Source: a virus. Taken from it: a DNA stretch of 36,680 nucleotides. Below are positions 7,177 to 15,823 of this stretch, one piece after another. The notes beneath the pieces were generated by a model. It made no database searches and was not told where the DNA came from. It was given only the letters and a program-made list of their open reading frames with translations. How positions within the stretch are numbered: the stretch's first letter is position 1; every line of letters begins with the position of its first letter. The position numbers and the translations under genes were made by a program. Location of the stretch: the IMG/VR virus record IMGVR_UViG_3300027963_000162, positions 1-36,680 of that record; one strand, written 5' to 3'.

Positions 7177-8501
7177 TATCTAAGCCCTAATGGGTCAGCC
7201 GATGCCCCACCTGCATTTGGCGCGGATACCGCCGTGGCGTTTGCAGACGCAGCACGTTTTTTAGCGTTAGTTACGCCGATCTTAATGATGTCTTTAAGAT
7301 CGTTTGCCGCTTGCACAAACTCTTTTTCACTTTGCGCCAAGTTCATCCGGTTAATTGCTGCAGTACCTTTTTCACCTTCAATGTTTGTAATCGAACCGCC
7401 GCCTTTAAGTGTCTCAAACACTTGCAAGAACGACTCACCTTTAACTTGGTCAAATCGCGATTGAAAATCAGATTCACTAGTTCCTGGGATAAACCGCAAC
7501 GGAAGCCCCGCACCTACCGCCATTCCAAATCCTGGGTGAGGTTTCTTTTCGCCGTAAACAAGTTTGCCTTTAACAACTTTACTATCGCCAATCATCTCAT
7601 CAATATTTTTAATTGTTTCAGCGGCTACAGTTTCAATCTTCGGCAATATCTGTACCGCCGCGGTATCGCTCTTAGCAATAAGCTCACCTTGTGCTTTTGC
7701 TTTAGCCATAATTGCTTGGAATACTGGATCGGCGGCACGTTTTTTCTCTTCTTCGGCCAAAGCCACGCGGCGGTCTTCTAAACTTAAACGCTTGCCTTCT
7801 AATCCAACACGCTGGCCTTCTAATCCAACACGTTGTTTTTCTAATCCAACGCGCTGACCTTCAAACCCAACACGCTGTTTTTCAAAGCCAAGACGTTGTT
7901 GTTCAACATCCGCGCTAAGCTGATCTTTAGCCGACAAAATACCGCGCATAGTTTTTAACTGCCATTTTGGTATTTCTGCGTCGCTTGCGGGTATTGATTG
8001 AATCAATTGGGTTGCTTGCATCATCGGCAAATTGCCTGCTTTTGCTTGCTGATTTATGTCTGCAATAATTTGATCGCGAGTATCAAAACTAGCGATATGT
8101 TTAATAGCACTATTATATTGTTCTTCTTTTGCTTTACGCTCTAAATCTTTAGTTTTTGCCGTTACTTCACCCATACGCGCTTTATTTAAATCGCGTTCTA
8201 CTTGTTTACCTTCTACTTCCGCAAGATTTTTGTAAAGCTCTCGTCCAGATTTACCATAGCCCAACAGTTGAGCGCGCGCAGCAGGGTCAGTTAAATCAGC
8301 ACTCCTAAGAAAATTGCTAGTATTTTGTTCTTCAGCGCGAGCACGTTCATACTCAGCCATCTGCATTTGACCAAGTTGATTTTGTTGTTGCGCATGCTGA
8401 AGCTGATACACCTGCGCCATCTGATTGACGGGCTGTTGTATCTGCGAAAAGTCTATCTGAGGCGCGCGGTACTGAAGTGCTATGTTAGGATCAATTGGCA
8501 T
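7176..8501 (-). CDS. Internal ejection protein with heptad repeats, gp20-like by position
   Basis: A 441-aa, Gln/Ala/Lys-rich helical protein. The N-terminal 60 residues are Gln-rich (QLQHAQQQNQLGQMQMAEYE). Residues 203-251 are seven tandem 7-residue units of consensus RVGLEGQ, an ideal coiled-coil or rod. The C-terminal third (about 290-400) looks like a folded helical domain (IKNIDEMIGDSKVV, GLPLRFIPGTSESDF, GGSITNIEGEKGTAAINR). It lies between the gp7-like and gp16-like genes, the place of P22 gp20, so an ejected internal virion protein is the best guess. Direct homology to gp20 cannot be claimed from reading alone. Confidence 0.65.
   Translation of the reverse strand: MPIDPNIALQYRAPQIDFSQIQQPVNQMAQVYQLQHAQQQNQLGQMQMAEYERARAEEQNTSNFLRSADLTDPAARAQLLGYGKSGRELYKNLAEVEGKQVERDLNKARMGEVTAKTKDLERKAKEEQYNSAIKHIASFDTRDQIIADINQQAKAGNLPMMQATQLIQSIPASDAEIPKWQLKTMRGILSAKDQLSADVEQQRLGFEKQRVGFEGQRVGLEKQRVGLEGQRVGLEGKRLSLEDRRVALAEEEKKRAADPVFQAIMAKAKAQGELIAKSDTAAVQILPKIETVAAETIKNIDEMIGDSKVVKGKLVYGEKKPHPGFGMAVGAGLPLRFIPGTSESDFQSRFDQVKGESFLQVFETLKGGGSITNIEGEKGTAAINRMNLAQSEKEFVQAANDLKDIIKIGVTNAKKRAASANATAVSAPNAGGASADPLGLR
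7749..7895 (-). repeat. Seven tandem 21-bp units encoding heptads
   Basis: In-frame tandem repeat inside the gp20-like gene. The plus-strand unit is close to CTTCTAATCCAACACGCTGGC and the encoded units are RLGFEKQ, RVGFEGQ, RVGLEKQ, RVGLEGQ, RVGLEGK, RLSLEDR and RVALAEE. The central units are nearly identical at DNA level and the outer ones have decayed, as expected for expansion by slippage or unequal recombination. Copy number probably varies between related phages. Confidence 0.9.
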
Positions 8502-8504
8502 ATA

Positions 8505-9200
8505 TCACCCAAAAGTGGAAGGAGCCATACCGCCAGAATTTTGCGGCATAAATCTATTTAACAATTGATTTTGAAAAGCGGCGTTGCTTTGCGCTTGATT
8601 GTAATTCAAATACTGACCAATTCCACCGCTTAAAGCGTTAGCGCCACCTATGTAACCTGACGCGCGCGCATTAGCGCCTGATTGCATATCATTGCCTACA
8701 TTTGTGGCCATGTTTTGACCCATGTTGCCTATCGTATTAGCCGTGGTTTGACCCATGCCAGTTAACGATTGCAAGGGGTTAAGGCGTGCTTGGCGTTCAG
8801 CTTGATAGCGATTAAACGCATTAGAATATTCTTGCGAGGCTAAATTTTGCCCGAATTCGGTAACCCCACGTAATTGATTGCCGCTAAGTAACCCACCTCT
8901 TGCCGCCGCAGAACGATCAAGCGCGTCTACACCTTGTTTAAGTCTAAAGGCAACCCCAGGGTCATTTTGGTAAGCGTTATAATCAAACGGTGTGTATTTG
9001 GATGCCGCAATCAGTTCGGGCAACGCATTGACGCCAGCTTCATAAAAAGGCTTTTGTCTTTGTACGCCTTCTTTGTACTGTTTATATTGCAAATCGGCAG
9101 CGTATTGCGAGGCGTCTGCTTGCGCGCCTGCAGCTCGGTTAGCGGCTACGCCGCCAATTACGGCGCTACCTGCAATTGCTGCTGCTGTCCATCCAGCCAT
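8505..9200 (-). CDS. DNA transfer (ejection) protein, P22 gp7-like
   Basis: A 231-aa protein probably ejected with the DNA. It starts with a hydrophobic Gly/Ala segment (about 4-22, WTAAAIAGSAVIGGVAANRA) that could insert in a membrane. Next is a helical part with Gln and Tyr (ASQYAADLQYKQYKEGVQRQ), the signature AYQNDPGVAFRLKQGVDAL with SAAARGGLLSGNQLRGV at about 76-112, and a Gln/Asn/Gly-rich C-terminal half. The signature is typical of the gp7-like ejection proteins annotated in many podoviruses. It overlaps the upstream 175-aa gene by 43 bases, so the two are likely coupled in translation. Confidence 0.78.
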   Translation of the reverse strand: MAGWTAAAIAGSAVIGGVAANRAAGAQADASQYAADLQYKQYKEGVQRQKPFYEAGVNALPELIAASKYTPFDYNAYQNDPGVAFRLKQGVDALDRSAAARGGLLSGNQLRGVTEFGQNLASQEYSNAFNRYQAERQARLNPLQSLTGMGQTTANTIGNMGQNMATNVGNDMQSGANARASGYIGGANALSGGIGQYLNYNQAQSNAAFQNQLLNRFMPQNSGGMAPSTFG

Positions 9201-9685
9201 AATAGTGTCCCTTCAATTTCATTTGTAAGCGCTAACCGTTTGCGTGTGTCGCCTAGCCCGCATTCCGGCACAACGTATAGCCGTTCTTCAAGCATTGTTA
9301 AATCTTCGCAATTGTCTGGATTGTCGTAAATATCTACCCAAACAACTTCTTCGTCAAATACGCGTCCGGCTCGCTGCTCGCCTGCTTTTGCTTCAAATTC
9401 ATATGGCGCTACTAACAACATAACTTCAGTTTCACGGTTTACCGCAATTGTGCCTTTTTCTAACCGCACGCGGTAGCCCGTCTTATGCGCCGCTCCCGTT
9501 AACACTGTCCAAGGCGGCACCGTAATTTTTCGTTCATACACCCCAGGCAAAAACGTATGGGTTGTTACAATATCTGCTTGCGGCATTTGCAGTAGCTCAT
9601 CTTGCAACGCTACTACTTTTTGCCGCATTGATTCGGCAGTAATTACCGCCGTGTTGTTAGAGTTAAAAAGTTCAACCGCATACAT
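9158..9685 (-). CDS. Beta-rich phage protein, possibly cupin/jelly-roll type
   Basis: A 175-aa protein. After an N-terminal helix (ESMRQKVVALQDELLQMPQ) the core is beta-rich: THTFLPGVYERKITVPPWTV, GYRVRLEKGTIAV, VMLLVAPYEFEA and EVVWVDIYDNPDNC. The alternation of short strands with GxxxERxxxxP and a late EE-VWVDIYDN strand resembles the one-barrel cupin-like proteins found beside fibre and ejection genes in environmental podoviruses, but the metal-binding HxH motif of true cupins is absent. It probably has a structural or assembly role. No ribosome binding site is evident, and its 3' end overlaps the gp7-like gene. Confidence 0.6.
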   Translation of the reverse strand: MYAVELFNSNNTAVITAESMRQKVVALQDELLQMPQADIVTTHTFLPGVYERKITVPPWTVLTGAAHKTGYRVRLEKGTIAVNRETEVMLLVAPYEFEAKAGEQRAGRVFDEEVVWVDIYDNPDNCEDLTMLEERLYVVPECGLGDTRKRLALTNEIEGTLLWLDGQQQQLQVAP

Positions 9686-9702
9686 ATTTTGGCATAATAC
9701 TA

Positions 9703-9873
9703 TTAGTCAACAAGTTCGTCAGCAACTATGTTTTCTTGCTTTGGCACTTGCGATGTAGCTTGCTCACGTACTTTAGTTATTAAGTCAACAACTTGTACAA
9801 AAGGTTTATCACCTAACGCGCCTAGAACACGATTAACTTCATCTACGGTTAAGGTTAGTTTAATGTCGCTCAT
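9703..9873 (-). CDS. 56-aa helical protein
   Basis: A short gene between the large fibre and the 175-aa protein, with CAGGA seven bases before its ATG. The product (MSDIKLTLTVDEVNRVLGAL, then KPFVQVVDLITKVREQA) has one beta segment followed by two predicted helices and a polar tail. The TVDEVN-x-x-L-x-AL-x-x-x-PF-x-x-V-x-x-L-x-x-K pattern recurs in small phage proteins near tail and ejection genes, where they look like assembly factors or chaperones. That role is inference. Confidence 0.75.
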   Translation of the reverse strand: MSDIKLTLTVDEVNRVLGALGDKPFVQVVDLITKVREQATSQVPKQENIVADELVD

Positions 9874-9917
9874 TTATTTTCCTGTAAGTTTCTGCAATTA
9901 AGGCTTGCAGTTTGCCT

Positions 9918-12005
9918 TTAAACATACGCGCCAGTATTAGCTGAGGGTAAACGTGTAATTTTGTAATAGCTGCCTTTACGTGGGGTAACCCCTGAAACAG
10001 CACCACCTGACGCTTGAATATTTAGCGTTCCTCCGGTAGTTGCGTTAGCTTGGAACATAGATTGTAAAGTATACCCATGTTCCCCCGCGGTTAATGTAGC
10101 CGTATTTATTGTTAGGGTTGTCGCAGTAGAGCCATTTATTGCTACAGACTGCGCATTGCCCGCCGTAGTGCCTCCTGCGACTGGGTTACCAATTAACAAT
10201 ATGTTGTTGTTTACTGGCGCTTGGGTAAACACCATATAAAAAGAAGCCGCCGTAGCGCCGGATTTACCAAAATAAAAATAAACTTCAATTTCATAAAAAA
10301 TACCCGCATCTAATGACATGCCGGATGTTGCACCAAAAAAATTACCTGCGCTTGTAAGATTACTACCATCTGCGGTTAAACGGAAAAAGTGAACTGAAGG
10401 AATAAACCCGCGACCATCAGTTACGTCGTCCGTCGAAAAAAACGTGCTGCCGTCAAATTCAAAAGTGCCCGCAACAGGCGAAGTTAATGAAGTCCCAGAC
10501 GTAAAAGTAAGAGGTGCAACTGTTGCTGTACCCGCGCCTAATACAGTTCCGCCACCAAAAAATGATCTGCCCGCCGCGATGTATAGTGCGTAGCTGTTAG
10601 TGATTGTTACGTTTGTGCCTGCTGCAGGTGCTGCTGCTATGTATAGCGTTGCGGCGTTTGTGACTGTTTGCGCCCCCGTACCTGAAGCAAACGTGGGTTG
10701 CGCAACACTATTAGCTGCAACTGTTCCAGTAAAACCTGCAGTAGAGGTGAAAGTAGCGGCATCTATACGTAAACCAATTCCAGAAGTACCCCACGAAGCG
10801 CTTGAGGTAGTGTTACTACCTATTTGAAATTTAGGCCCTGTGGGGTTATTAGCTACTAACGTCCCACTAAAATATGAGGTAAGGTTCGGCGCTACGCTTA
10901 TACCCGTCCCCGCACCCCCCGCAGAAGGGGCTATGTATATGCCACCATCGCTTCCGTTACAATTTATAGCTAGGCCATATGTATCAGTAATAGTGCCGGT
11001 ACTTGAAAAAGGCGCGCCTGCAATATAGAGTGTAGCTGCCCTAGTCCATGTAGTTCCATTAACACTATTGCCGTTAAAAGAATTAACCGCTAAATAATTA
11101 GCGTATGCAAAATCTGCGGAATCAGGAGCGTTGGGGTAGTTAAAATATGTTCCAGCAGTATTAAGACTTGGGCCACTAGCGTAGTTATTACTTTGATCGG
11201 TATAGGTTACAGCGGAAGCGCCTACTTTTAGTAAAGATTTTGCCCCAGACGGAAAAGTATACCCCGATGCCGATGCTGCAACCGACAAAGGGCCATCCAT
11301 AAAATTAAAACCACTAGCGATATATAAAGCGTATGCGTTAGTAATTGTTACGTTTGTGCCAGCAGCAGGTGCGTTTGCGATGTATAAAGTAGCCGCGTTT
11401 GTGACTGTCTGTGAAGCTGTGGTTGCTGCAAAAGTTGGTTGTGCGACGCTATGTGTAACTACAGTGCCAGTTAATCCAGCAGAAGAGGTGTATGTAGCCG
11501 CATCAATTCGCAAACCAAGACCGGAAGTTGTCCAAGCTGCAGAACTTAACGCAGTGGTACCAATTTGTAATCTAGCTGCCGGAGTTATGGCAGTGCCAAT
11601 ACTTAAGCCGGTAGAATTTACTCGAGCTATATTTGTAGAGTTAACTGATAGCCCAAGCGTGTTGGCCGCCGGTAAATACAATCCATTAGTTGGAGCGGTA
11701 GAACCTGAAGGAATAAAAGTTGTAGCCGTTGCGCTGCCAGTAGTTGCAAAGTTAGTGCCGTCAAAAGTTAATCCCGCAGACGCCGCAAACGCGCCCGCAC
11801 TGTTGTATTGAATTTGATTAGTTGACCCCGCGGGGCTACCGCTGCCACTTGCAGAAGAACCTACAAGAATAACTGTACCCGCGGCATTTTTAGAATATAA
11901 CTTTTGATCTGCAAGATTGACTGCTATTTCGCCCACATCTAAATCAGTTGCCAAAGGAACTTTTGCGGCAACAGAGGATTTTTTTAATACAATTTTATTT
12001 GCCAT
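9918..12005 (-). CDS. Large tail fibre with internal duplication
   Basis: A 695-aa, Thr/Ala/Gly/Ser-rich fibre. The N-terminus (MANKIVLKKSSVAAKVPLAT, then VGEIAVNLADQKLYSKN) is the short attachment module common to many phage fibres and similar in style to the Mtd N-terminal domain. A shaft with QIQYNSAGAFAAS and LTFDGTNFATTG follows. Residues about 145-236 and 391-482 are two copies of a roughly 92-residue unit (LRIDAAT, SVAQPTFA, TVTNAATLYIA, AAGTNVTITN, YALYIA), with a decayed third piece near 322-347. Residues about 508-695 form a C-terminal domain shared with the 224-aa protein at 2101-2775. It probably binds the host surface. Confidence 0.82.
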   Translation of the reverse strand: MANKIVLKKSSVAAKVPLATDLDVGEIAVNLADQKLYSKNAAGTVILVGSSASGSGSPAGSTNQIQYNSAGAFAASAGLTFDGTNFATTGSATATTFIPSGSTAPTNGLYLPAANTLGLSVNSTNIARVNSTGLSIGTAITPAARLQIGTTALSSAAWTTSGLGLRIDAATYTSSAGLTGTVVTHSVAQPTFAATTASQTVTNAATLYIANAPAAGTNVTITNAYALYIASGFNFMDGPLSVAASASGYTFPSGAKSLLKVGASAVTYTDQSNNYASGPSLNTAGTYFNYPNAPDSADFAYANYLAVNSFNGNSVNGTTWTRAATLYIAGAPFSSTGTITDTYGLAINCNGSDGGIYIAPSAGGAGTGISVAPNLTSYFSGTLVANNPTGPKFQIGSNTTSSASWGTSGIGLRIDAATFTSTAGFTGTVAANSVAQPTFASGTGAQTVTNAATLYIAAAPAAGTNVTITNSYALYIAAGRSFFGGGTVLGAGTATVAPLTFTSGTSLTSPVAGTFEFDGSTFFSTDDVTDGRGFIPSVHFFRLTADGSNLTSAGNFFGATSGMSLDAGIFYEIEVYFYFGKSGATAASFYMVFTQAPVNNNILLIGNPVAGGTTAGNAQSVAINGSTATTLTINTATLTAGEHGYTLQSMFQANATTGGTLNIQASGGAVSGVTPRKGSYYKITRLPSANTGAYV

Positions 12006-12038
12006 AGGGCTGCCTTATTTGCTATTGAGCAAAATTAA

Positions 12039-13334
12039 TTAATACGTACCACCATCCACGTTAATTGTAACAGTTGACGCGGCGGTAAGTTGGCCTTGAG
12101 CATTAACGGTAAATGCAGCAAAACTAAAGCCATTAGTAATATCGCCGTAAGAGTTTGCACTTACCGCAGTATTAGTGATGCTAAATTGATTGCTAGATAA
12201 GGTTAAGCCTGTACCTGCGGTATACGCGGTAGCTGCACCAAACTGCAAAAATACAATGTTAGTGGTGCCGATAGTAATTGGCAATGCGGTTTGCTGAATC
12301 CATGATGTATTAGCGTTTGCCGTACCGTTAATTACAAGTACGTAATCGCCTTGGTCTACTTCATTAGTTCCTGAACCGCTTGTATCATAGTCTGTTGCGC
12401 GGGTTAATACCCATGCCACGGAACCGGAGCCTTGATTAGTTACAGTGTAAACGCCGTTTTGCGCTTGCGTGGTTTGATTTTTGACTAATACGCGGGTTGC
12501 GTTAGTTACGTCGGTGCCAGTAAACGTGTGGCCATCAATTACTAATACAGCTAAAGTTCCTGAGTTAGTTAAAGTTGCCCCGACTCCGCTTGTGCCGTTG
12601 TTGTATGTTGCCGTTAAATTTGCAGTTGTTGCCCATTGAGCCGCCGCATGAAAGTTAATGCCTGACGCAATAGAATCAGCATACGATTTATTGACAATAT
12701 CATTTACGCCAGACGGCGCGGTAGTAATTGTGCCTGTAGTTAATGCAACGCTAGTTAATGCGCTAAACGAAGGTAATGACCCCGTGCCAGTAGAAGTTAA
12801 AAGCGTGCCTACCGCGCCAGGCGAAACTTTTGATAGAGATGTTGTTGTGTTAGCCGCAAGAATATCCCCAACCGTGTAAGACGCAAAACCTGTACCGCCG
12901 GACGAAGCCACCAAAGTAGACGTAAGCCCTGCTGCACTGCCGCTTATGTTTGTTGACCAAGTCGGCACACCCGTGCCGCCTGACACTAATACTTGCCCGC
13001 TTGTTCCTGCCGCCGTGTACCCTTGCGCGGATGTTGACGCGCCCCATACAACTGATCCAGGGGTAGGCGCTGTACTTATGCCAGTACCGCCGCTACCAAC
13101 AGCAATCGCGGTATTAAATGTTTTAGCGCCTGTAATTGTTTGCGCGCCTGCAAGCGCAACAAAAGAACCTGATCCACCTATAGCAACAACAGACGACGAT
13201 GCGGATGAGGTGCCGCCAGAACCAATATATAAAATTTGATCGGCTTCGTTATAGGCTAATTCAGATTGAACCGCGTCCGAAGTTGAGGGAGCACCAGTAG
13301 CAGCTCTACGCTTAATTTGAATCTTATTTGCCAT
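12039..13334 (-). CDS. Tail/appendage fibre
   Basis: A 431-aa fibre-type protein. Its N-terminus (MANKIQIKRRAATGAPSTSD, then SELAYNEADQILYIG) is the same attachment module as in the 695-aa fibre next door. The middle has recurrent GGTG turns (VGSGGTGIST, SSGGTGFASYTVGDIL). The segment about 225-345 (FHAAAQWATTANL, NNGTSGVGATLT, VLVKNQTTQAQNGVYTV, YVLVINGT) is a beta-rich domain seen in many phage tail fibres and tail-collar proteins. The C-terminus ends INVDGGTY, close to the SVDGGNY ending of the upstream 105-aa protein. It likely forms a side or central fibre. Confidence 0.8.
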   Translation of the reverse strand: MANKIQIKRRAATGAPSTSDAVQSELAYNEADQILYIGSGGTSSASSSVVAIGGSGSFVALAGAQTITGAKTFNTAIAVGSGGTGISTAPTPGSVVWGASTSAQGYTAAGTSGQVLVSGGTGVPTWSTNISGSAAGLTSTLVASSGGTGFASYTVGDILAANTTTSLSKVSPGAVGTLLTSTGTGSLPSFSALTSVALTTGTITTAPSGVNDIVNKSYADSIASGINFHAAAQWATTANLTATYNNGTSGVGATLTNSGTLAVLVIDGHTFTGTDVTNATRVLVKNQTTQAQNGVYTVTNQGSGSVAWVLTRATDYDTSGSGTNEVDQGDYVLVINGTANANTSWIQQTALPITIGTTNIVFLQFGAATAYTAGTGLTLSSNQFSITNTAVSANSYGDITNGFSFAAFTVNAQGQLTAASTVTINVDGGTY

Positions 13335-13343
13335 GATTAACCT

Positions 13344-13661
13344 TTAGTAATTCCCGCCGTCAACGCTTGCGCTTGTGTTTCCAAAACCCCCATTAACAAC
13401 AGGTAAGGGGGTACCGCTATATGTTACGGCCAATGTTCCGCTAGTAGTTATTGGCGATCCTGTAACTGTTAAAACAGAAGGAACTGACATAGCTACTGAA
13501 GTTACTGTACCCGTACCTGGGCCGCCCCCGCCACCTTCGTTAGCTTTATTAAGCAGGTTAAGAAAAAACCTATACCAATCCCGCGAAACTAACCCTGTTC
13601 TAGAGTCAACAATTTCTGATTGGTTTTTAGGTATTTGTGGTTCGTTATCGGTGTTAGGCAT
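13344..13661 (-). CDS. 105-aa fibre-attachment-like protein
   Basis: The N-terminal half contains VSRDWYRFFLNLLNKAN, a short helix of the form x-x-W-YRFF-x-NL that recurs in small phage structural proteins between the neck and fibre genes. A glycine hinge (EGGGGGPGTG) leads to a beta segment (VTSVAMSVPSVLTVTG) and a GGFGNTSASVDGGNY terminus resembling the trimeric fibre repeats of its neighbour. It sits directly after gp10, where P22 has the tail needle gp26, and overlaps the gp10-like gene by 8 bases. It could be an adaptor linking the neck to fibres. A needle itself is not recognisable. Confidence 0.65.
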   Translation of the reverse strand: MPNTDNEPQIPKNQSEIVDSRTGLVSRDWYRFFLNLLNKANEGGGGGPGTGTVTSVAMSVPSVLTVTGSPITTSGTLAVTYSGTPLPVVNGGFGNTSASVDGGNY

Positions 13662-15087
13662 TAGTACCGGACAAATTTAATTCGGCACCCATAATGGCAA
13701 TTTTTACCGGATCGGTGCCAGATATTTCATACACTCGGTCACGCAGCTTGTCGGTCATTCCTAGCCGACGCCAGAACGCACGGAATCCATACGCCCCTAT
13801 TTTGCCCATGCCCGCCCAATGTTCATTAGACCACGTATGGCCACCATCATCAGACCAACGAAGAACTACTTTAGGATCATTACCTTGCCCTATGTTCAAA
13901 CCCACACCTGTCTCACAATCTAACTGCAACGCATGCTGAGCTGTACGTTTTAAATTGTTTTGATTGGTAGGTATTGCGCGCCACGATCTCAACCATTTTT
14001 GTGGGAAGGTATCGTCAGCAAATACATCTAAATCATACGCATAAATTTTGTTGTTTTCAAAATCGCCCACTACCACTTCATTGTTAAAAAACATTTGGCA
14101 GTTAGCACGATGGCGTATAAATTGACCGTTAGCAAACCCAGCACGTTCATGCCACGCTTGAGTTGCCGCGTCAAACACCCATGTTTTTTGAGCAGTAGGA
14201 AATGACAACACGTAAAACGAATGGCCGTCTTGCTGGTATGTAAAACCAATAGCGTCAGAAATAGTGCCGTAACTTTGAATAGCGTACTCAACCGCGTGAG
14301 TTGAAATGCGCTGACCAGAATAACCATTAGCCCTAAACACGATACCTTGACCTCGAGCGTCTGCCCCTAGCCAAAATAACGAGTTATCCATCTTAGCCAC
14401 CGAATACGTAGCCGCGCAGCCTACTTCGTTGACCGCACCTTGAATGCGAGCTAAAGGAAACGGTGTAGTAGCTGCGTCGTACCAAACTTCAACTGATTGG
14501 GTGCCAAACACCCAAACTTCGCGGTGGTCAACAAACAGCGACACCAAATTGTCTGGCATACCTTCAGCACTGGCAAAACTTAACGGGTTAATCTGAGTAC
14601 CATCCAGTAACTCAGACGTCCAAAATTTTTGGGAGTTAGGTTCTTGAAACACAAAATACCCATCCAAGTACCCGACAGTTACCGCGCCTGGAAAGTCTAC
14701 GTCCGTAATTTTGGCAAACGCCGATGTGGCCGCATCAAAAATGTACCCGTCAGGGTTAGCCGCAATAAACAATTGCGTGCCGTTGTCCACCATTGATACG
14801 GGGCCAGTACCGCTAACATTACCTAGCGGTGTAGCCGCCCAAGAAGAATTTATTTGATACAACTTACTGCCGGACACGGCATACCCGTAGTTGCCGTACT
14901 GCCATAGCCCACGGATAGGGCCAGTACCCACGTTAGCTAACTTACGTAACCCTGGCGCGCGGTTTAAAAACCCTGCGTCCTTACCTTCTGGCGCGGGAGT
15001 AGCTTCTGGATACAGGTTGACCATACGACTATCCGCAGCGTTAACACTGCGAGCAACATACGATTGGCCAAGAATAGGCGTCTGCAT
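13654..15087 (-). CDS. Packaged DNA stabilisation protein, P22 gp10-like
   Basis: A neck protein that closes the portal after packaging and binds the tail machinery. At 477 aa it matches P22 gp10 (472 aa). It starts with SYVARSVNAADSRMVNLYPE and RAPGLRKLANVG and continues with beta-propeller-like repeats (GLWQYGNYGYAVSG, MVDNGTQLFIAANPDGYIFD, VWVFGTQSVEVWYDA, WVFDAATQAWHERAG). This fits the Phage_stabilise family. Its position after the gp4-like gene matches P22 order. No ribosome binding site is visible upstream of the ATG, which lies three bases after the gp4 stop, so coupling to gp4 is likely. Confidence 0.87.
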   Translation of the reverse strand: MQTPILGQSYVARSVNAADSRMVNLYPEATPAPEGKDAGFLNRAPGLRKLANVGTGPIRGLWQYGNYGYAVSGSKLYQINSSWAATPLGNVSGTGPVSMVDNGTQLFIAANPDGYIFDAATSAFAKITDVDFPGAVTVGYLDGYFVFQEPNSQKFWTSELLDGTQINPLSFASAEGMPDNLVSLFVDHREVWVFGTQSVEVWYDAATTPFPLARIQGAVNEVGCAATYSVAKMDNSLFWLGADARGQGIVFRANGYSGQRISTHAVEYAIQSYGTISDAIGFTYQQDGHSFYVLSFPTAQKTWVFDAATQAWHERAGFANGQFIRHRANCQMFFNNEVVVGDFENNKIYAYDLDVFADDTFPQKWLRSWRAIPTNQNNLKRTAQHALQLDCETGVGLNIGQGNDPKVVLRWSDDGGHTWSNEHWAGMGKIGAYGFRAFWRRLGMTDKLRDRVYEISGTDPVKIAIMGAELNLSGTNA

Positions 15088-15090
15088 AGG

Positions 15091-15813
15091 TTAGTAGTTA
15101 CCGGCATAAATGTTAAATCGTTGGCGATTAGCCACCAGAGCATACGGCATGCTCATAATGTCGTCAGGATTATTGATGCGTTTCAGGTTGCGCTTAGACG
15201 TCATTGCAATGCGTTGCACAGTCTGAGGCGGCTCAACGCCAAACTCATTGGCAATTTCGCAGGCAAGATTATATTTAAACGCACGCAAGTAACCTGGCGG
15301 AAACGTCAAATTAGTATTCAACGTAGCGGGCTTATCTAACTCTTGTACGCTAATAAAATGCCACTCCAAAATCCTTGTAGGTTTTGGATAGACAGTCATT
15401 TGAATGTTCGGGTATTCCATGTTGATCCACATGACTTGTGGATACGTAGACGTTACCGTTTTGACGGCAATACCATCATATTGCTGTTGATTGATAAATT
15501 TAATACCAAACGATACATTAGTGCTAGGATCGCGGAAGTAAGTCGCGTCGTCTAGCAAAACGGGGCGTAATCCATCAAACCCGCCGATACTTGCGCCTGT
15601 AGGGCCAAGATGCTGTTGAATTTCGCCCGCAGGCCACAAGAATGTTTGATCAATCGTATTAAAAACACACAAGCGTTCCGTATTCCACGAATCAAGCATT
15701 TGATTCATAGCAGTTAACGCGTCTTGTGCGGCTTGTGCCGACGGTTCTTCACCTTCGGCCAGTTGGCCTATTAGCCTAAGTGATGCTTTAATCTGGTCGA
15801 AAGCGGTGGTCAT
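15091..15813 (-). CDS. Head completion / neck protein, P22 gp4-like
   Basis: A 240-aa protein that should bind below the portal and form the first ring of the neck. The start (IKASLRLIGQLAEGEEPSA, then DALTAMNQMLDSWNTERL) is the helical signature of gp4-like proteins. The C-terminal half includes YLRAFKYNLACEIANEFG, and the terminus reads FNIYAGNY. It is longer than P22 gp4 (166 aa), with a beta-rich insertion in the middle (about 80-165), as in many environmental relatives. AAAGGAG lies at a good distance from the ATG. It directly precedes gp10, as in P22. Confidence 0.85.
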   Translation of the reverse strand: MTTAFDQIKASLRLIGQLAEGEEPSAQAAQDALTAMNQMLDSWNTERLCVFNTIDQTFLWPAGEIQQHLGPTGASIGGFDGLRPVLLDDATYFRDPSTNVSFGIKFINQQQYDGIAVKTVTSTYPQVMWINMEYPNIQMTVYPKPTRILEWHFISVQELDKPATLNTNLTFPPGYLRAFKYNLACEIANEFGVEPPQTVQRIAMTSKRNLKRINNPDDIMSMPYALVANRQRFNIYAGNY

Positions 15814-15823
15814 GCTGGCTCCT

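Noticed and set aside
7749-7895. 21-bp repeats as an intergenic regulatory repeat
   Set aside because: They are in frame inside a coding gene and encode a regular coiled-coil.
9918-13334. Diversity-generating retroelement with Mtd-like fibre target
   Set aside because: The N-termini resemble Mtd-type modules, but no reverse transcriptase or template repeat is in the window.
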